Assembly (NCBI RefSeq): GCF_024347595.1
Contig: NZ_AP025507.1
Location: 1 to 64,000 of the forward strand
Direction of reading: 5' to 3'
Length of the DNA: 64,000 nt
DNA from: Vibrio pomeroyi
GTDB lineage: Bacteria > Pseudomonadota > Gammaproteobacteria > Enterobacterales > Vibrionaceae
Shown: piece by piece, positions 36,076 through 45,419 of the stretch
Numbering within the stretch: position 1 is the stretch's first letter
How the letters are laid out: the number at the start of each line of letters is the position of its first letter
The notes under the pieces: model-generated
What the model was told of the DNA's origin: nothing
What the model saw: only the letters and a program-made list of their open reading frames with translations
Database searches by the model: none
Translations under genes and position numbers: made by a program

Positions 36076-36810
36076 TTAGCCACGTTCTTGCAGTTGATTG
36101 AGCTCAAAGTGGGCAACCGATGCAATAACCAGATCCGCCACTGGCTCTAACTCGCTGTGTTGAGCCGTGCCCGTTAGAACGCCAACATTGCTTGCTCCTG
36201 CGTTACGGCCAAATTCCATATCCGAAACCGTGTCACCAAACATGATCACTTCATGTGGCTCAATACCGCATTGCTCACAGAAGGCATTGAGTAGTGCTGG
36301 TGCTGGCTTAGGTTCGATATCACCATCGGAATAACCAACATAATCAAACATCTCGCTCAAGCCCGATTGCTCTAGTGTGTAGATCGTTGAGTCTTTGGTG
36401 TCTGCGGTCGCGATGCCTAAAATCATGCCTTGCTGCTTAAACAGACCGAGCTTTTCAGTCACACCCGGCAGCGCTTCAATCCAGCTTGGGTTCTCTTCCA
36501 CTTCGTCATTGAAAGCCGCTTTGGTCACCTTAGTGAACTCAGTGAGTGACACATTAGGTTGCAGCATGTTGAACCACGCTGTCGCGGTATCTTCCACGGG
36601 GTTTGAGGCTAATAGTCCATAGTTATCAACCACATCACCTTCCACGCCAATGGCCAAGAGTAACTCAGCAGATGTGACAGTTTGATTACCTTGGTGTTGG
36701 TCACTGTAAGATTTAACACGCTCACAAGCACCACGAGAAACGTTAAGCCACATCTTGTGGAACTCTAACAATGTGCCGTCTTTATCAAATAACATCGCCT
36801 TAAACTTCAT
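36076..36810 (-). CDS. HAD-superfamily phosphatase (244 aa)
   Basis: The DxDGT motif is at residues 9-13 (MLFDKDGTLLEF) and motif IV near the end (MFGDTVSDMEFGRNAG). A helical cap lies between, so it is a HAD type I phosphatase like phosphoglycolate phosphatase or YqaB. The substrate is probably a small phosphate ester taken up or released by the operon. The ATG at 36810 is used; it overlaps the upstream PHP gene by 11 bases, so translational coupling is likely. The pair PHP plus HAD fits stepwise removal of phosphate, but this is inference. Confidence 0.88.
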   Translation of the reverse strand: MKFKAMLFDKDGTLLEFHKMWLNVSRGACERVKSYSDQHQGNQTVTSAELLLAIGVEGDVVDNYGLLASNPVEDTATAWFNMLQPNVSLTEFTKVTKAAFNDEVEENPSWIEALPGVTEKLGLFKQQGMILGIATADTKDSTIYTLEQSGLSEMFDYVGYSDGDIEPKPAPALLNAFCEQCGIEPHEVIMFGDTVSDMEFGRNAGASNVGVLTGTAQHSELEPVADLVIASVAHFELNQLQERG

Positions 36811-38275
36811 CACGGCTCATTCGCTCCATTAGTTCTCCCCAAGTACGCACTAGGGGTTGGTTAAATTCTGGTTGTTTGCCGTCGAATACGGCGTTGATGC
36901 AACCTTCAAACTCACGTTCGTCAGATACGGGTTGAGGGCTGTTGATTAGTGCTGAAGAAAGCTCTCCGCGACGAATATCCACTCGGCACCAACGGTAGCC
37001 CTCATCAATATGGAGACTTTGCAGCTCATCATTCAGAGCGATTCGTTCAACAATATCGCCATCCACCACGCACTCAGCGTAGTAAGGGTTTTCTGAATCA
37101 GTGACAGCGATACGATAAGTGAGTGCCTGCCCTTGAGAATCGTTACCCGGTAGCAAGTCGCCCAAGTTGATATCAAATTTCAAGCCGCAACGTCGCTCTA
37201 GGTAAACTTGCCCATTACGCAAACCAGACAAGATGCCTTCGCCACTCAAGCCGTGGCTGTATACGAAAGTGGATGGGTCACCGTAGATAGAGGGCTCATC
37301 CGATTTAGGATTGCGTTCATGGGGCTCAAGGTGTGAATCACTGCCGCCAATCGCGGTAATACGCTGGCCACAATTCCACATTTCATTGAGAACCAATAAC
37401 GCCTCTTCGGTCGCTTTCGGTGAGGTCGACCAAGTTGGATCACAACACACTTCAAACGTAGACACTTGGCTGAGATCCACTTGATCGTAATGCCAGTGCC
37501 ACGGCTTCATCATAGGATGATTAATGCCAAGGGAACTGTGTCCACTTTTGGCTAAACCCAATCCCGCTTCCATGGTGCCTTGGCTGCTGTGTTCAACGTC
37601 TCTAAGGTCCAAAGACTTAACCGGACCATGCACATTGAAGTGCCCGAGATCGGTCGTGACTTCTAGCGCAGGTAGAAACAAACACTGGTCAGAAACAGGC
37701 AACTTAGGTTGGCAGATGTTGTGCTCAGTGAAGAAGAAGAAATCGAGCTCTTGTGATTCGACAATCCCTTTAGCCGCTGCCAAGGTATTGTGACCATCAG
37801 AAAGCTGAGTGTGGGCGTGTAAATCGCCACGATACCAGCGAGAATCAGAACTCAGCATGTGGCTGTAATCAAACTCGATATCGTGCTCGCTTGTCACTGT
37901 TGGGTTTAGTTCTAGCCCGCTCTCAACTCCATCAGTGTTTGGCTCATCAGAGCAAAACACATCGACTTGATACTGCATCGCACGCTCGGTGCGAAACTCG
38001 CCTTCAAGGTTATAAAGCTCTAAGAACCACTCGCCCGATGGAATCGCTCCATCAATCGCGCCTAGGCCAGAATTTTGCGGTTGGATAGTGAGTGACTTGT
38101 GCGCCTTTTCAAACAGCACTTTGCCACGAAATGCTTGGTTGGCATCATACGCCGCCGCGTATAAAAACCCTTTTTTCACCGTTGTGCCGGTAATCGTTAC
38201 GCAGTGAGAACCTGCTGGCACATCAAAGGGGATACGTACTCTGCCAAACGGCAGCTCACCTTGAAATTGGGTCAT
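36800..38275 (-). CDS. PHP-domain metal hydrolase, CehA/McbA-like (491 aa)
   Basis: The first about 140 residues are a beta-rich module with no recognised family. A PHP domain follows: DLHAHTQLSDG (about 151-161), FFFTEHN (about 180-186), and LEVTTDLGHFNVHG, with a late GGSDSHLEPH. These histidines and aspartates would hold two or three metal ions for phosphoester hydrolysis. CehA/McbA proteins are in this group. The likely role is to cut a phosphodiester or similar substrate linked to the Ugp-like ABC transporter; no signal peptide is seen, so it acts in the cytoplasm. The ATG at 38275 has GGTGAAG upstream; TTG and GTG codons just before it are less likely. Confidence 0.85.
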   Translation of the reverse strand: MTQFQGELPFGRVRIPFDVPAGSHCVTITGTTVKKGFLYAAAYDANQAFRGKVLFEKAHKSLTIQPQNSGLGAIDGAIPSGEWFLELYNLEGEFRTERAMQYQVDVFCSDEPNTDGVESGLELNPTVTSEHDIEFDYSHMLSSDSRWYRGDLHAHTQLSDGHNTLAAAKGIVESQELDFFFFTEHNICQPKLPVSDQCLFLPALEVTTDLGHFNVHGPVKSLDLRDVEHSSQGTMEAGLGLAKSGHSSLGINHPMMKPWHWHYDQVDLSQVSTFEVCCDPTWSTSPKATEEALLVLNEMWNCGQRITAIGGSDSHLEPHERNPKSDEPSIYGDPSTFVYSHGLSGEGILSGLRNGQVYLERRCGLKFDINLGDLLPGNDSQGQALTYRIAVTDSENPYYAECVVDGDIVERIALNDELQSLHIDEGYRWCRVDIRRGELSSALINSPQPVSDEREFEGCINAVFDGKQPEFNQPLVRTWGELMERMSRDEV

Positions 38276-38314
38276 TGTCTTCACCAAATTCGTCCTAATT
38301 GAAGGACTGGGTCA

Positions 38315-38344
38315 AAAAGAGGCCCACCCGAATAGATGGGCCTT
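38315..38344 (-). terminator. Intra-operon terminator/attenuator after the binding-protein gene
   Basis: AGGCCCATC and GATGGGCCT-type arms form a stem that, on the minus strand, ends in T5. It lies between the binding-protein gene and the PHP gene. Partial readthrough there would raise the binding protein over the downstream genes, a pattern known from maltose-type operons. Confidence 0.6.
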
Positions 38345-38397
38345 TGTTAGTTAATCGCTCTTCGTTACTAATAACCATGAGCTAACCACTTTACAGA

Positions 38398-39678
38398 TTA
38401 AGAACGATTCGCTCGGTCTAGTGCACGTTGTGCTTTCTTAGCCGCTTGCTTTAGCGCTTTGTCAGCAGGCACGTTTTGGATTTGAATCTGATCCGCTGCC
38501 ACTTTAAGAGCATCCATGATCTTACCGTTAGTAGGGTCTAGGAAATCTTTGGTTGCCGTGTTCGCTTGCTTCAGCGGGATCAGAGCTTGCGGATTATCTT
38601 TAGTGAACGCTTGGTATTCTGGTACTTCAGAAACACTGTTACGCACTGGGATGTAACCCGTAAACATTGACCATGCCGCGGTGTTTTTCGCGTTGGTGTA
38701 GAACTCAACAAACTCAAATGCACCTTTCGCCGCTGCGTCATCTGTGCCTTTTGGCATAACGTAAACTAGCGCACCCGCTTGTGGTGCAGAAGGGTTTGAG
38801 CCCCAACCTGGTTGTGTGGTTGCCGAAAGCTTAGTGAAGTCCAAATCCCCTTGGTCACCTGATGAACCGGTGTAACCAAGCGCGTTGTCTTTCATCACGT
38901 CGTCAATGGTTTTGTACCAGTATTCCCAGCCTTGACCACCGTAGTGAATACGCATGATTTGGTCATCGTGGATCCACTTACGGAAGCTGTCCCATACCTC
39001 AACCCATTCAGCCGAGTCGATTAGCACTGTTTTGCCATCTTCACTGATGATCTGTGCGCCGTTAGAGAAAGCCGCGTCAATCATGTTGTCTTGACCCCAC
39101 ATCGGCTCCCACCCATAGAAGGTCACGTTACCTTTGTCGTCACGCTGTGTGACTTTCTCTGCGACCTTAGCCACGCCTTGCCATGTGTTTAGGTCTTGCT
39201 CTGTAAAGCCGTTATCTGCCAACACCTGCTTGTTGTAGTAGAACACTTGAGTTGTACCATAAGCAGGTAGGCCGATGATGGTGCCATCGTCTGCTGTCAC
39301 TTGGTCTTTAAACGCGCCAATGAAATCAGAGAAGTTAAACTCTTCATCCATGAACGGCGTTAGGTCACGGCTTAAACCACGCCCATGCATCGCTTCTGCA
39401 CGCCCTGAATCTAGCAGCACAAGTTCAGGTGCAGTTCTAGACGCTAGGCCAGCTTGCAGCTTCTGGTAGGTTTCTGTGTAGTTACCTTGCAATGCTGGCT
39501 TCACCACATACTCATCTTGGCTTGCGTTGAACTCTTCGATGAGCTTAGTCATCATTTGCTGTGGCTTAGTACCACCGGAATACCAAAAGTTAACTTCGGT
39601 TGCGGCAAGAACACTGCTAGAGAACATAGACGCGCTTGCTGCGCCAGCACACACTAGTGCGAGAGTTTTTAATTTCAT
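38398..39678 (-). CDS. ABC sugar-type substrate-binding protein, UgpB-like (426 aa)
   Basis: A signal peptide (about 1-25, ending VLA-ATE) precedes a family 1 extracellular solute-binding domain. Resemblance to UgpB is seen in VNFWYSGGTKPQQMMTKLIEEFN and NYTETYQKLQAGLASRTAPEL. The ligand is likely a glycerol-phosphate ester, a phosphodiester or a sugar; the PHP and HAD genes favour a phosphorylated one. It is placed after both permease genes and before the catabolic genes in the operon. Confidence 0.9.
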   Translation of the reverse strand: MKLKTLALVCAGAASASMFSSSVLAATEVNFWYSGGTKPQQMMTKLIEEFNASQDEYVVKPALQGNYTETYQKLQAGLASRTAPELVLLDSGRAEAMHGRGLSRDLTPFMDEEFNFSDFIGAFKDQVTADDGTIIGLPAYGTTQVFYYNKQVLADNGFTEQDLNTWQGVAKVAEKVTQRDDKGNVTFYGWEPMWGQDNMIDAAFSNGAQIISEDGKTVLIDSAEWVEVWDSFRKWIHDDQIMRIHYGGQGWEYWYKTIDDVMKDNALGYTGSSGDQGDLDFTKLSATTQPGWGSNPSAPQAGALVYVMPKGTDDAAAKGAFEFVEFYTNAKNTAAWSMFTGYIPVRNSVSEVPEYQAFTKDNPQALIPLKQANTATKDFLDPTNGKIMDALKVAADQIQIQNVPADKALKQAAKKAQRALDRANRS

Positions 39679-39684
39679 TTCCGT

Positions 39685-40632
39685 TTACTCTTTTACGCCG
39701 TTATCGGCGATACCTGAAAGAATCGTCTTTTGACAAATGACGAATAGAATTAACAAAGGCAATACTGCAATGGTGCTCGCCGCCATGATTTGCGACCAGT
39801 TCAACCCATAGTTACCTTCGGCAATAAAGTAGTGACGAATACCAGTAGCGATCAGATTTAAATCCTGAGTCGTTATCACTAGGCTCGGCCACATGTAGCT
39901 GTTGTAATTGGTAATAAAAGTGATGAGGAACAGTGTTGCGACTGCTGCTCGGCATTGCGGTAAGATGATTGCCCATAAGATTTTGAGCTCACCTGCACCA
40001 TCAATTCGTGCCGCTTCAATCAGCGACGGATGCACCTTGATAAACACTTGGCGCAGATAAAACACGCCGAAAACCGACGCCGCATTCGACGCCACTAAGC
40101 CCATATGTGAATCCAACAAACCCAGTTTCGCCAAGGTGATGTAAGACGGAATGTAAGTCACTGCGCCCGGCAGCATGTAACACCCCATCACGACGAAATA
40201 GAGCACCGTCTTCGAACGAAACCTCAGCTGAGTCAGCGCATATGCAAACATCGCCGAATTCACAATCACCAACAAGGTGGTGAACAAAGCCACACTAAAG
40301 CTGTTGAAGATGTACAAGCCAAACGGCGCGCTGTGAAAGGTTTCGACAAAGGTTTCCCAGCGAAATTGCGCTGGAATCAAGTCCAGCGGATTGGCAAAGA
40401 TCTCATCGTTGCTTTTCAGCGAACCAGACAGCATCCATAAAAACGGAAACACCATAATGGTTCCGCAGGTTGCTAAGAACAGGTGTTTAGCCAGTGCGAG
40501 GAACGAGCGGCGATCCACTGAAGCTTTCTTTGATACAACCTCTAATTTGGTCGCTTTGGTTTGGGCTCTAACTTTGGTTTTCGCTGTGCTCTGATTTAAT
40601 ACTTGATTGGCATCCAATACTTGCGTGGTCAT
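39685..40632 (-). CDS. ABC sugar permease, UgpE/MalG-like (315 aa)
   Basis: An inner-membrane permease with six predicted helices and an unusually long cytoplasmic N-terminus (about 50 residues, charged) before the first helix. The EAA loop that docks on the ATPase is EAARIDGAGELKILWAIILPQCR. It follows the UgpA-like gene by 23 bases and is followed by the binding-protein gene after six bases, so these form one operon. Confidence 0.9.
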   Translation of the reverse strand: MTTQVLDANQVLNQSTAKTKVRAQTKATKLEVVSKKASVDRRSFLALAKHLFLATCGTIMVFPFLWMLSGSLKSNDEIFANPLDLIPAQFRWETFVETFHSAPFGLYIFNSFSVALFTTLLVIVNSAMFAYALTQLRFRSKTVLYFVVMGCYMLPGAVTYIPSYITLAKLGLLDSHMGLVASNAASVFGVFYLRQVFIKVHPSLIEAARIDGAGELKILWAIILPQCRAAVATLFLITFITNYNSYMWPSLVITTQDLNLIATGIRHYFIAEGNYGLNWSQIMAASTIAVLPLLILFVICQKTILSGIADNGVKE

Positions 40633-40655
40633 AATTCTGTCCTTTCAAAAATCGA

Positions 40656-41540
40656 CTAGTAGTACACCCAGCGCTTGCCGATGTAGGTATTAATAAGTGC
40701 CAACAATCCAGTAATCAGGAATATCACTAACGATGTCGCGGCCGCGGGTCCCATTTCGTAACGTTCAAACGCCTGTTGGTAGAACAAGTACAGCAAGGTA
40801 CGTGTCTCACCACCCGGCCCGCCTTGCGTTAGGATCTGGAACTGATCGAACGCCTGCATTGCCGTGATAATATTGACCACCACTAAGAAGAATGTGGTTG
40901 GGGAAATCAGTGGCAGCGTTATCTTCAAAAAGCGCGTTAAACTGCTGCAGCCATCAATCAAAGAAGCCTCATACAGTGACTCTGGAATCTTGTTAAGCGC
41001 ACTAATGTAAAACAACATCGTCCAACCAATCGCCTGCCACACCGTCACGATAATCACCGCAATCAAGGCTGTGTTTCCGTTCTCTAACCATGGAATCGCG
41101 CTAAACCCTGCCGACTCCAATAAGTGGTTTGCCAAGCCTGATTTGGTCTCGAATACCCAAGACCACACAATCGACACCGCAACCGTTGGCGTGATCCAAG
41201 GCGAGAAGATCACCGCACGATAAAATTGGCTGCCTTTGAAGTTTTTGTGCAGCAACATGGCAAACACAAGGCCAAGAATGATGGTTGGAATCACCACACC
41301 CACAGAGAACCAAAACGTGTTGAGCATCGCTTGGATGAACTCGTAGTCCTCAACCATGTACTCGTAGTTTTCTAGGCCGATGAACGAGTAATCTGGCGAG
41401 ATGTAATCCCAATCGGTGAAGCTGATGTAAATCGAATAACCAAATGGTACGAGCCAAAAAGTAAACAGTGGCACCAACAACGGTGCAGTAAATAGCAGTA
41501 CCTTTAAGCGGTTTTTCATTGGTTCTGAGAAAGCACTCAT
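40656..41540 (-). CDS. ABC sugar permease, UgpA/MalF-like (294 aa)
   Basis: An inner-membrane permease with six helices, the first gene of the ABC/PHP/HAD operon. The EAA loop reads EASLIDGCSSLTRFLKITLPL. It starts with a short basic tail, MKNRLKVLLF, then the first helix. The spacing to the LysR gene stop at 41625 is 84 bases, so the LysR gene may be co-transcribed or may hold the operon's regulator. Confidence 0.9.
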   Translation of the reverse strand: MSAFSEPMKNRLKVLLFTAPLLVPLFTFWLVPFGYSIYISFTDWDYISPDYSFIGLENYEYMVEDYEFIQAMLNTFWFSVGVVIPTIILGLVFAMLLHKNFKGSQFYRAVIFSPWITPTVAVSIVWSWVFETKSGLANHLLESAGFSAIPWLENGNTALIAVIIVTVWQAIGWTMLFYISALNKIPESLYEASLIDGCSSLTRFLKITLPLISPTTFFLVVVNIITAMQAFDQFQILTQGGPGGETRTLLYLFYQQAFERYEMGPAAATSLVIFLITGLLALINTYIGKRWVYY

Positions 41541-41624
41541 GGTGACCTCGTCCTTATTTGTATGCGGTTAAATTAAGGGGTTTGTGTGACAGGTTAGTAA
41601 GAGCGCCCTTCATTTTTTTTATGG

Positions 41625-42527
41625 CTATCCATTAGAAAATCTTTCTTCCAGTTCACCGTCTTCCATCTGGTGATAAAGCCAATCACAGAAGAAGTTCACT
41701 TTGGCACTACGTCGGTGTTTGGTAATCAAATAATGGGCAGATTCAGCAGGCATAGAGGATTCCGTCGCCAAAACAAGATCGTTTTTCTCTAACAACTCAG
41801 ACACCGCAAGCGAACGCACCAACAACACGCCAATGCCATGTTTGACCGCCTCTAAAGCGTGCAGAGAGTTACTCACTTCAAGTAGCACCTTTGGTAAAGT
41901 CATCTCGAATTGGTTGTGACTCAGCCATTGCAGCCAGTTCTCTCGGTAACCTTTTACTTGCACGGTCGGCAGAGCAGAAAAATCATGCTCAACCAAGGCG
42001 TCTTGATATTGGTTTTTAAAGTCTGGGCTACACACCAACTGCCAATGCTCTTGAAACAGTCGCTCACTATGGGTGTCTTCACTTTCAACTTTGCCGTTGG
42101 TCAGTTCGATATCGACATTCTGACAAGGGTTGGTTGATGGCCAGTCCACCAGCTGAATATCGAGCCTGATAAAAGGGTATTTTTGATAAAAAGATGGCAG
42201 GCGAGGTAACAGCCAGTTATGGCAAAAGGTGTGATTAACGCGCAGGCTCAATACGTCGGTTTCTTTTTCCCCGAACAGGATTTGAGTCTGTAATTTCAGA
42301 TGGGCCAATGAGCCCGCAACAATCGGTTGATAATGCTGGGCAGCCGACGTCAGCTTTACGCCTTTGGAGCTGCGTTCAAACAGTGTGGTGTCGAGAAAGG
42401 TTTCTAAACTTTTAAGCTGCTGACTCACTGCAGCTTGCGTAACACAAAGCTCTCGCGCGGCAGCGCCAATAGAACCGAGGCGGGCAACAGCTTCGAACGC
42501 AACAAGGGCACGTAGAGGGGGTAACAT
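41625..42527 (-). CDS. LysR-family regulator, GcvA-like (300 aa)
   Basis: The helix-turn-helix is FEAVARLGSIGAAARELCVTQAAVSQ (residues about 10-40) with the following wing LFERSSKGVKLT. The start MLPPLRALVAFEAVA is typical of GcvA-type LysR proteins, so 42527 is chosen over an ATG at 42566. The C-terminal effector domain has no recognised ligand motif. It lies just upstream of the UgpA-like operon on the same strand and downstream of an OppA/MppA-type gene, with a strong hairpin between, so it most likely governs the ABC operon. Confidence 0.87.
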   Translation of the reverse strand: MLPPLRALVAFEAVARLGSIGAAARELCVTQAAVSQQLKSLETFLDTTLFERSSKGVKLTSAAQHYQPIVAGSLAHLKLQTQILFGEKETDVLSLRVNHTFCHNWLLPRLPSFYQKYPFIRLDIQLVDWPSTNPCQNVDIELTNGKVESEDTHSERLFQEHWQLVCSPDFKNQYQDALVEHDFSALPTVQVKGYRENWLQWLSHNQFEMTLPKVLLEVSNSLHALEAVKHGIGVLLVRSLAVSELLEKNDLVLATESSMPAESAHYLITKHRRSAKVNFFCDWLYHQMEDGELEERFSNG

Positions 42528-42609
42528 GGCTTCACCTGATTGAAATAAAAGTGAAAAATACTTCAATCAGGTTTCAGTTTTTTGCGCTTACCGTTACAGA
42601 TTAATGACG

Positions 42610-42647
42610 AAGGGACGTTGATCAGATATTTATGATCAACGTCCCTT
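42610..42647. terminator. Perfect 15-base hairpin between OppA-type gene and LysR
   Basis: AAGGGACGTTGATCA (42610-42624) and its complement (42633-42647) surround an eight-base loop. The plus strand is followed by TTTT; the minus strand has only a short T run. It should insulate the OppA-type gene from LysR. Confidence 0.8.
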
Positions 42648-42697
42648 TTCTCTATTTCATGTTTTTAGCGGTGTGTCGCTGCGTGAATCAAACGCAA

Positions 42698-44323
42698 TTA
42701 CTCTTTGATGTAGAGATCCTTAGAGTAGATACGCCCTTCAACGTTGTTCTTCGCAAAACCACCAACACTTGGCCGCACTAAGCGAGCCTGCATGTAGTAG
42801 TAAATTGGTGCGATAGGCATGTCTTCTGCCAGTAACTGCTCTGCTTGGTCATAGAAACCTTGGCGATCTTGCTCGCTGGTTGCGGCTAGTGCGCTATCCA
42901 TTGCAGCGTCGTACTTGTCATTGCTGTAGCGAGCAAAGTTACCCGAAGAGCCAGAACGCAACAGGCTCAAGAAGGTTGATGCTTCGTTGTAATCACCACA
43001 CCAAGAAGCACGCATTACGTCGAAATCACCTTGGCGACGTGAAACCAAGTAAGACTTCCACTCTTGGTTTTCCAGCTCAACTTGTGCGCCTAAGTTGCCT
43101 TTCAGCATTGATGCAATCGCCACTGCTATGGACTTGTTCGACTCACTGGTGTTGTAAAGCAGTTTGAAGTCCAACGGATTAGACGCATCGTAGCCCGCTT
43201 CTTTCAGTAGCTCTTTTGCTTTTTGATCACGTTCTTTCTGAGTCCACGTGCTGTATTCAGGTTGTGTCGCATCAAAACCAGCCGTGTACTCATGAGCAAA
43301 GGTATAAGCTGGTAAGTTGCCTACCTGAGTAACACCATTGGTGATAACGTCACGCATCATGGAATAAGAGACAGCCTTACGGACTCGTGCGTCATCGAAT
43401 GGTGGTCGTGTTGTATTGAACGCGTAGTAGTAAGTACACAGCAAAGGCACCGCGGTAAACGCATCTTGGTATTTGGATTTAAGCTGCTGCGCCATGTGTG
43501 TCGGCACATCTGAAGTGATATCGACCTCGCCCACTGCATAGCGGTTAATCGAGGCATTCTGGTTCTCAAACGGAATATATGTCACTTCGGTTAGGTGCGT
43601 ATCTGAACTGTCCCAGTATTTTGGATTCTTCTTAAGTTCGATGCGCTCGTTCACCACCCACTCGTCTAGTACGAATGCACCATTACCGACAAATTGCTTA
43701 GGATCGCTCCACGGCTTGTCGCTACTTTCTAGGGCTGCTTTGTGCACTGGCATCATGGATGTGTGACCTGTCATCGCTACAAAGTAAGGCACTTTACTAT
43801 CGAGTTCGAACTTCACTGTGTGTTTGTCGACTGCAGAGATACCTAACTCTTCAACGGGCTTTTTGCCTTCGGCTACGTCAGCAATGTTGTTGATTTGAGT
43901 AAGCTTGAGATACCAAACATTCGGCGATGCCGTTTTAGGGTCTACCGCTCGTCTTATCGCATACACGAAATCATCGGCCGTCACCAGATCGCCATTCGAC
44001 CATTGCGCGTCTTTACGCAGGTGGAATACAAAGGTCTGGTTGTCTTCGGTTTCCCAAGATTCCGCTACACCGGGGGTGATATTGCCATCGCGATCTTGAA
44101 TCACTAAACCTTCAAACAAGTCACGTAGAATGTGCATTTCCGGCAAACCTTCTGCTTTCGCAGGATCGAGTGTCGCAGCCTCTGCATCATTCGCGCGCAC
44201 TAAGTGTTGCTCTTTCGCCAGAGAAGTTCCCGCAGGCAATGTGTCAGCAACGGCAGTTACTGAGATAAAAGGGGTCAATAGAGATGAAATGAGTAAAGCC
44301 GTTGAATGTTTCTTAAAATCCAT
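42698..44323 (-). CDS. Oligopeptide/murein-peptide ABC binding protein, OppA/MppA-like (541 aa)
   Basis: A family 5 extracellular binding protein with a signal peptide (about 1-26, ending AVA-DTL). Typical signatures are LDPAKAEGLPEMHILRDLFEG near the start and QFVGNGAFVLDEWVVNERI in the middle. Both OppA and the murein tripeptide binding protein MppA look like this. It lies divergent from mpaA, which releases murein tripeptide, and this favours MppA, though no other oligopeptide genes are nearby to decide. Confidence 0.88.
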   Translation of the reverse strand: MDFKKHSTALLISSLLTPFISVTAVADTLPAGTSLAKEQHLVRANDAEAATLDPAKAEGLPEMHILRDLFEGLVIQDRDGNITPGVAESWETEDNQTFVFHLRKDAQWSNGDLVTADDFVYAIRRAVDPKTASPNVWYLKLTQINNIADVAEGKKPVEELGISAVDKHTVKFELDSKVPYFVAMTGHTSMMPVHKAALESSDKPWSDPKQFVGNGAFVLDEWVVNERIELKKNPKYWDSSDTHLTEVTYIPFENQNASINRYAVGEVDITSDVPTHMAQQLKSKYQDAFTAVPLLCTYYYAFNTTRPPFDDARVRKAVSYSMMRDVITNGVTQVGNLPAYTFAHEYTAGFDATQPEYSTWTQKERDQKAKELLKEAGYDASNPLDFKLLYNTSESNKSIAVAIASMLKGNLGAQVELENQEWKSYLVSRRQGDFDVMRASWCGDYNEASTFLSLLRSGSSGNFARYSNDKYDAAMDSALAATSEQDRQGFYDQAEQLLAEDMPIAPIYYYMQARLVRPSVGGFAKNNVEGRIYSKDLYIKE

Positions 44324-44467
44324 ATGTTTTTGCTCTCCTAGCCTATCTTTGAAGCAAGTAATAAAATTAACAATGCGACTGTTGACGAGTTTTAACGCTT
44401 TAGTTTATTTAAGTAGGTTTGTGTAATCGTTAATACTTGATAGTACTTGATCAATCAGGAGATAAAG

Positions 44468-45175
44468 GTGAGTTTAATTCCAAGAACGGAAAGAGCTGCA
44501 TTTTCAATAAAGCCGCTGCCATATGGAAAGTCGGTATTGGGCGCACCCTTGCTCTATTTCCCCGCGCAAGTAGAAAGCGAATCTCGAGGTCTAATCATAG
44601 CAGGCACACACGGTGATGAAACTGCATCTATCGCAGGTTTGTCGTGCGCGCTAAGAAGCTTGCCAGCCGCCAACTTACGACACGATGTGATTCTGTCGAT
44701 GAACCCAGATGGCAATCAACTAGGCACTCGCGCTAACGCTAACCAAGTCGATTTGAACCGCTCTTTTCCAACTCAAAACTGGACAGCAAACGGCACCGTC
44801 TATCGCTGGAGTTCTCACACACCAGTCAGAGATGTAAAAGTGAAAACCGGCCAAGCAAATCAACTTGAACCGGAAGTGCAGTCGCTCATTGACCTTATCG
44901 AACAGCGCAAGCCCAAGTTCGTCATCTCTTTCCACGAACCACTCGCCATGGTCGATGACCCAACCCAATCGGAACTCGCCACTTGGCTAGGCAAACAGTT
45001 CAAACTGCCACTCGTTGAAGACGTCGACTACGAAACCCCAGGCTCGTTTGGCACGTGGTGCCAAGAAAGAAACCTACCGTGTATTACCGTAGAGCTACCG
45101 CCTGTTTCTACAGATTTGACTATAGAGCAATATTTGGATGCGTTTGTGGCGGTGTTGGGGTGTGAGGGAAGTTAG
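44468..45175 (+). CDS. mpaA: Murein peptide amidase A (235 aa)
   Basis: A cytoplasmic zinc carboxypeptidase of the M14 family. The zinc site is H48-x-x-E51 in AGTHGDETAS and H156 in VISFHEPLA, and E209 in CITVELPP is the catalytic glutamate. The protein matches E. coli MpaA along its whole length (for example LNRSFPTQNW and YETPGSFGTWC). It removes diaminopimelate from the murein tripeptide L-Ala-gamma-D-Glu-meso-Dap during recycling. The GTG at 44468 has AGGAG seven bases upstream; the TTG at 44447 is rejected. It is divergent from the OppA/MppA-type gene. Confidence 0.93.
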   Translation: MSLIPRTERAAFSIKPLPYGKSVLGAPLLYFPAQVESESRGLIIAGTHGDETASIAGLSCALRSLPAANLRHDVILSMNPDGNQLGTRANANQVDLNRSFPTQNWTANGTVYRWSSHTPVRDVKVKTGQANQLEPEVQSLIDLIEQRKPKFVISFHEPLAMVDDPTQSELATWLGKQFKLPLVEDVDYETPGSFGTWCQERNLPCITVELPPVSTDLTIEQYLDAFVAVLGCEGS

Positions 45176-45276
45176 CGCAGCTTATTATTGGACAGAAACG
45201 TGATAGCGACTTTTCTAAATTAGTACTTAGTGGATAACTAAAGGTATGGAAAAGTGAGTATTGGAGAGCGAGCACG

Positions 45277-45402
45277 ATGCGTAAAATCGCACTAGTAAAA
45301 GGTTGGTTTAGATGCCGACTAAATACGGTTCCGTTCAAACCACTATTATTGAATAAAAAGCCTTTAGCGGTGTATCCAGAAGAAATTCACCCTTCGTATT
45401 GA
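45277..45402 (+). CDS. Small hypothetical protein (41 aa)
   Basis: A short basic frame with GGAGAG upstream of its ATG and a sensible start, MRKIALVKGWFRCRLN. It ends YPEEIHPSY. I do not recognise the family. It has no signal peptide or strong membrane helix. It is too short for certainty and may be non-coding. Confidence 0.35.
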   Translation: MRKIALVKGWFRCRLNTVPFKPLLLNKKPLAVYPEEIHPSY

Positions 45403-45419
45403 CTTTGGCGGGTGAAAAC

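Noticed and set aside
41586..41592. Single CTGTCAC (Pho-box-like) on the minus strand before the Ugp-like operon
   Set aside because: Only one half site; the second half 11 bases on does not match, so Pho control is not supported from sequence.
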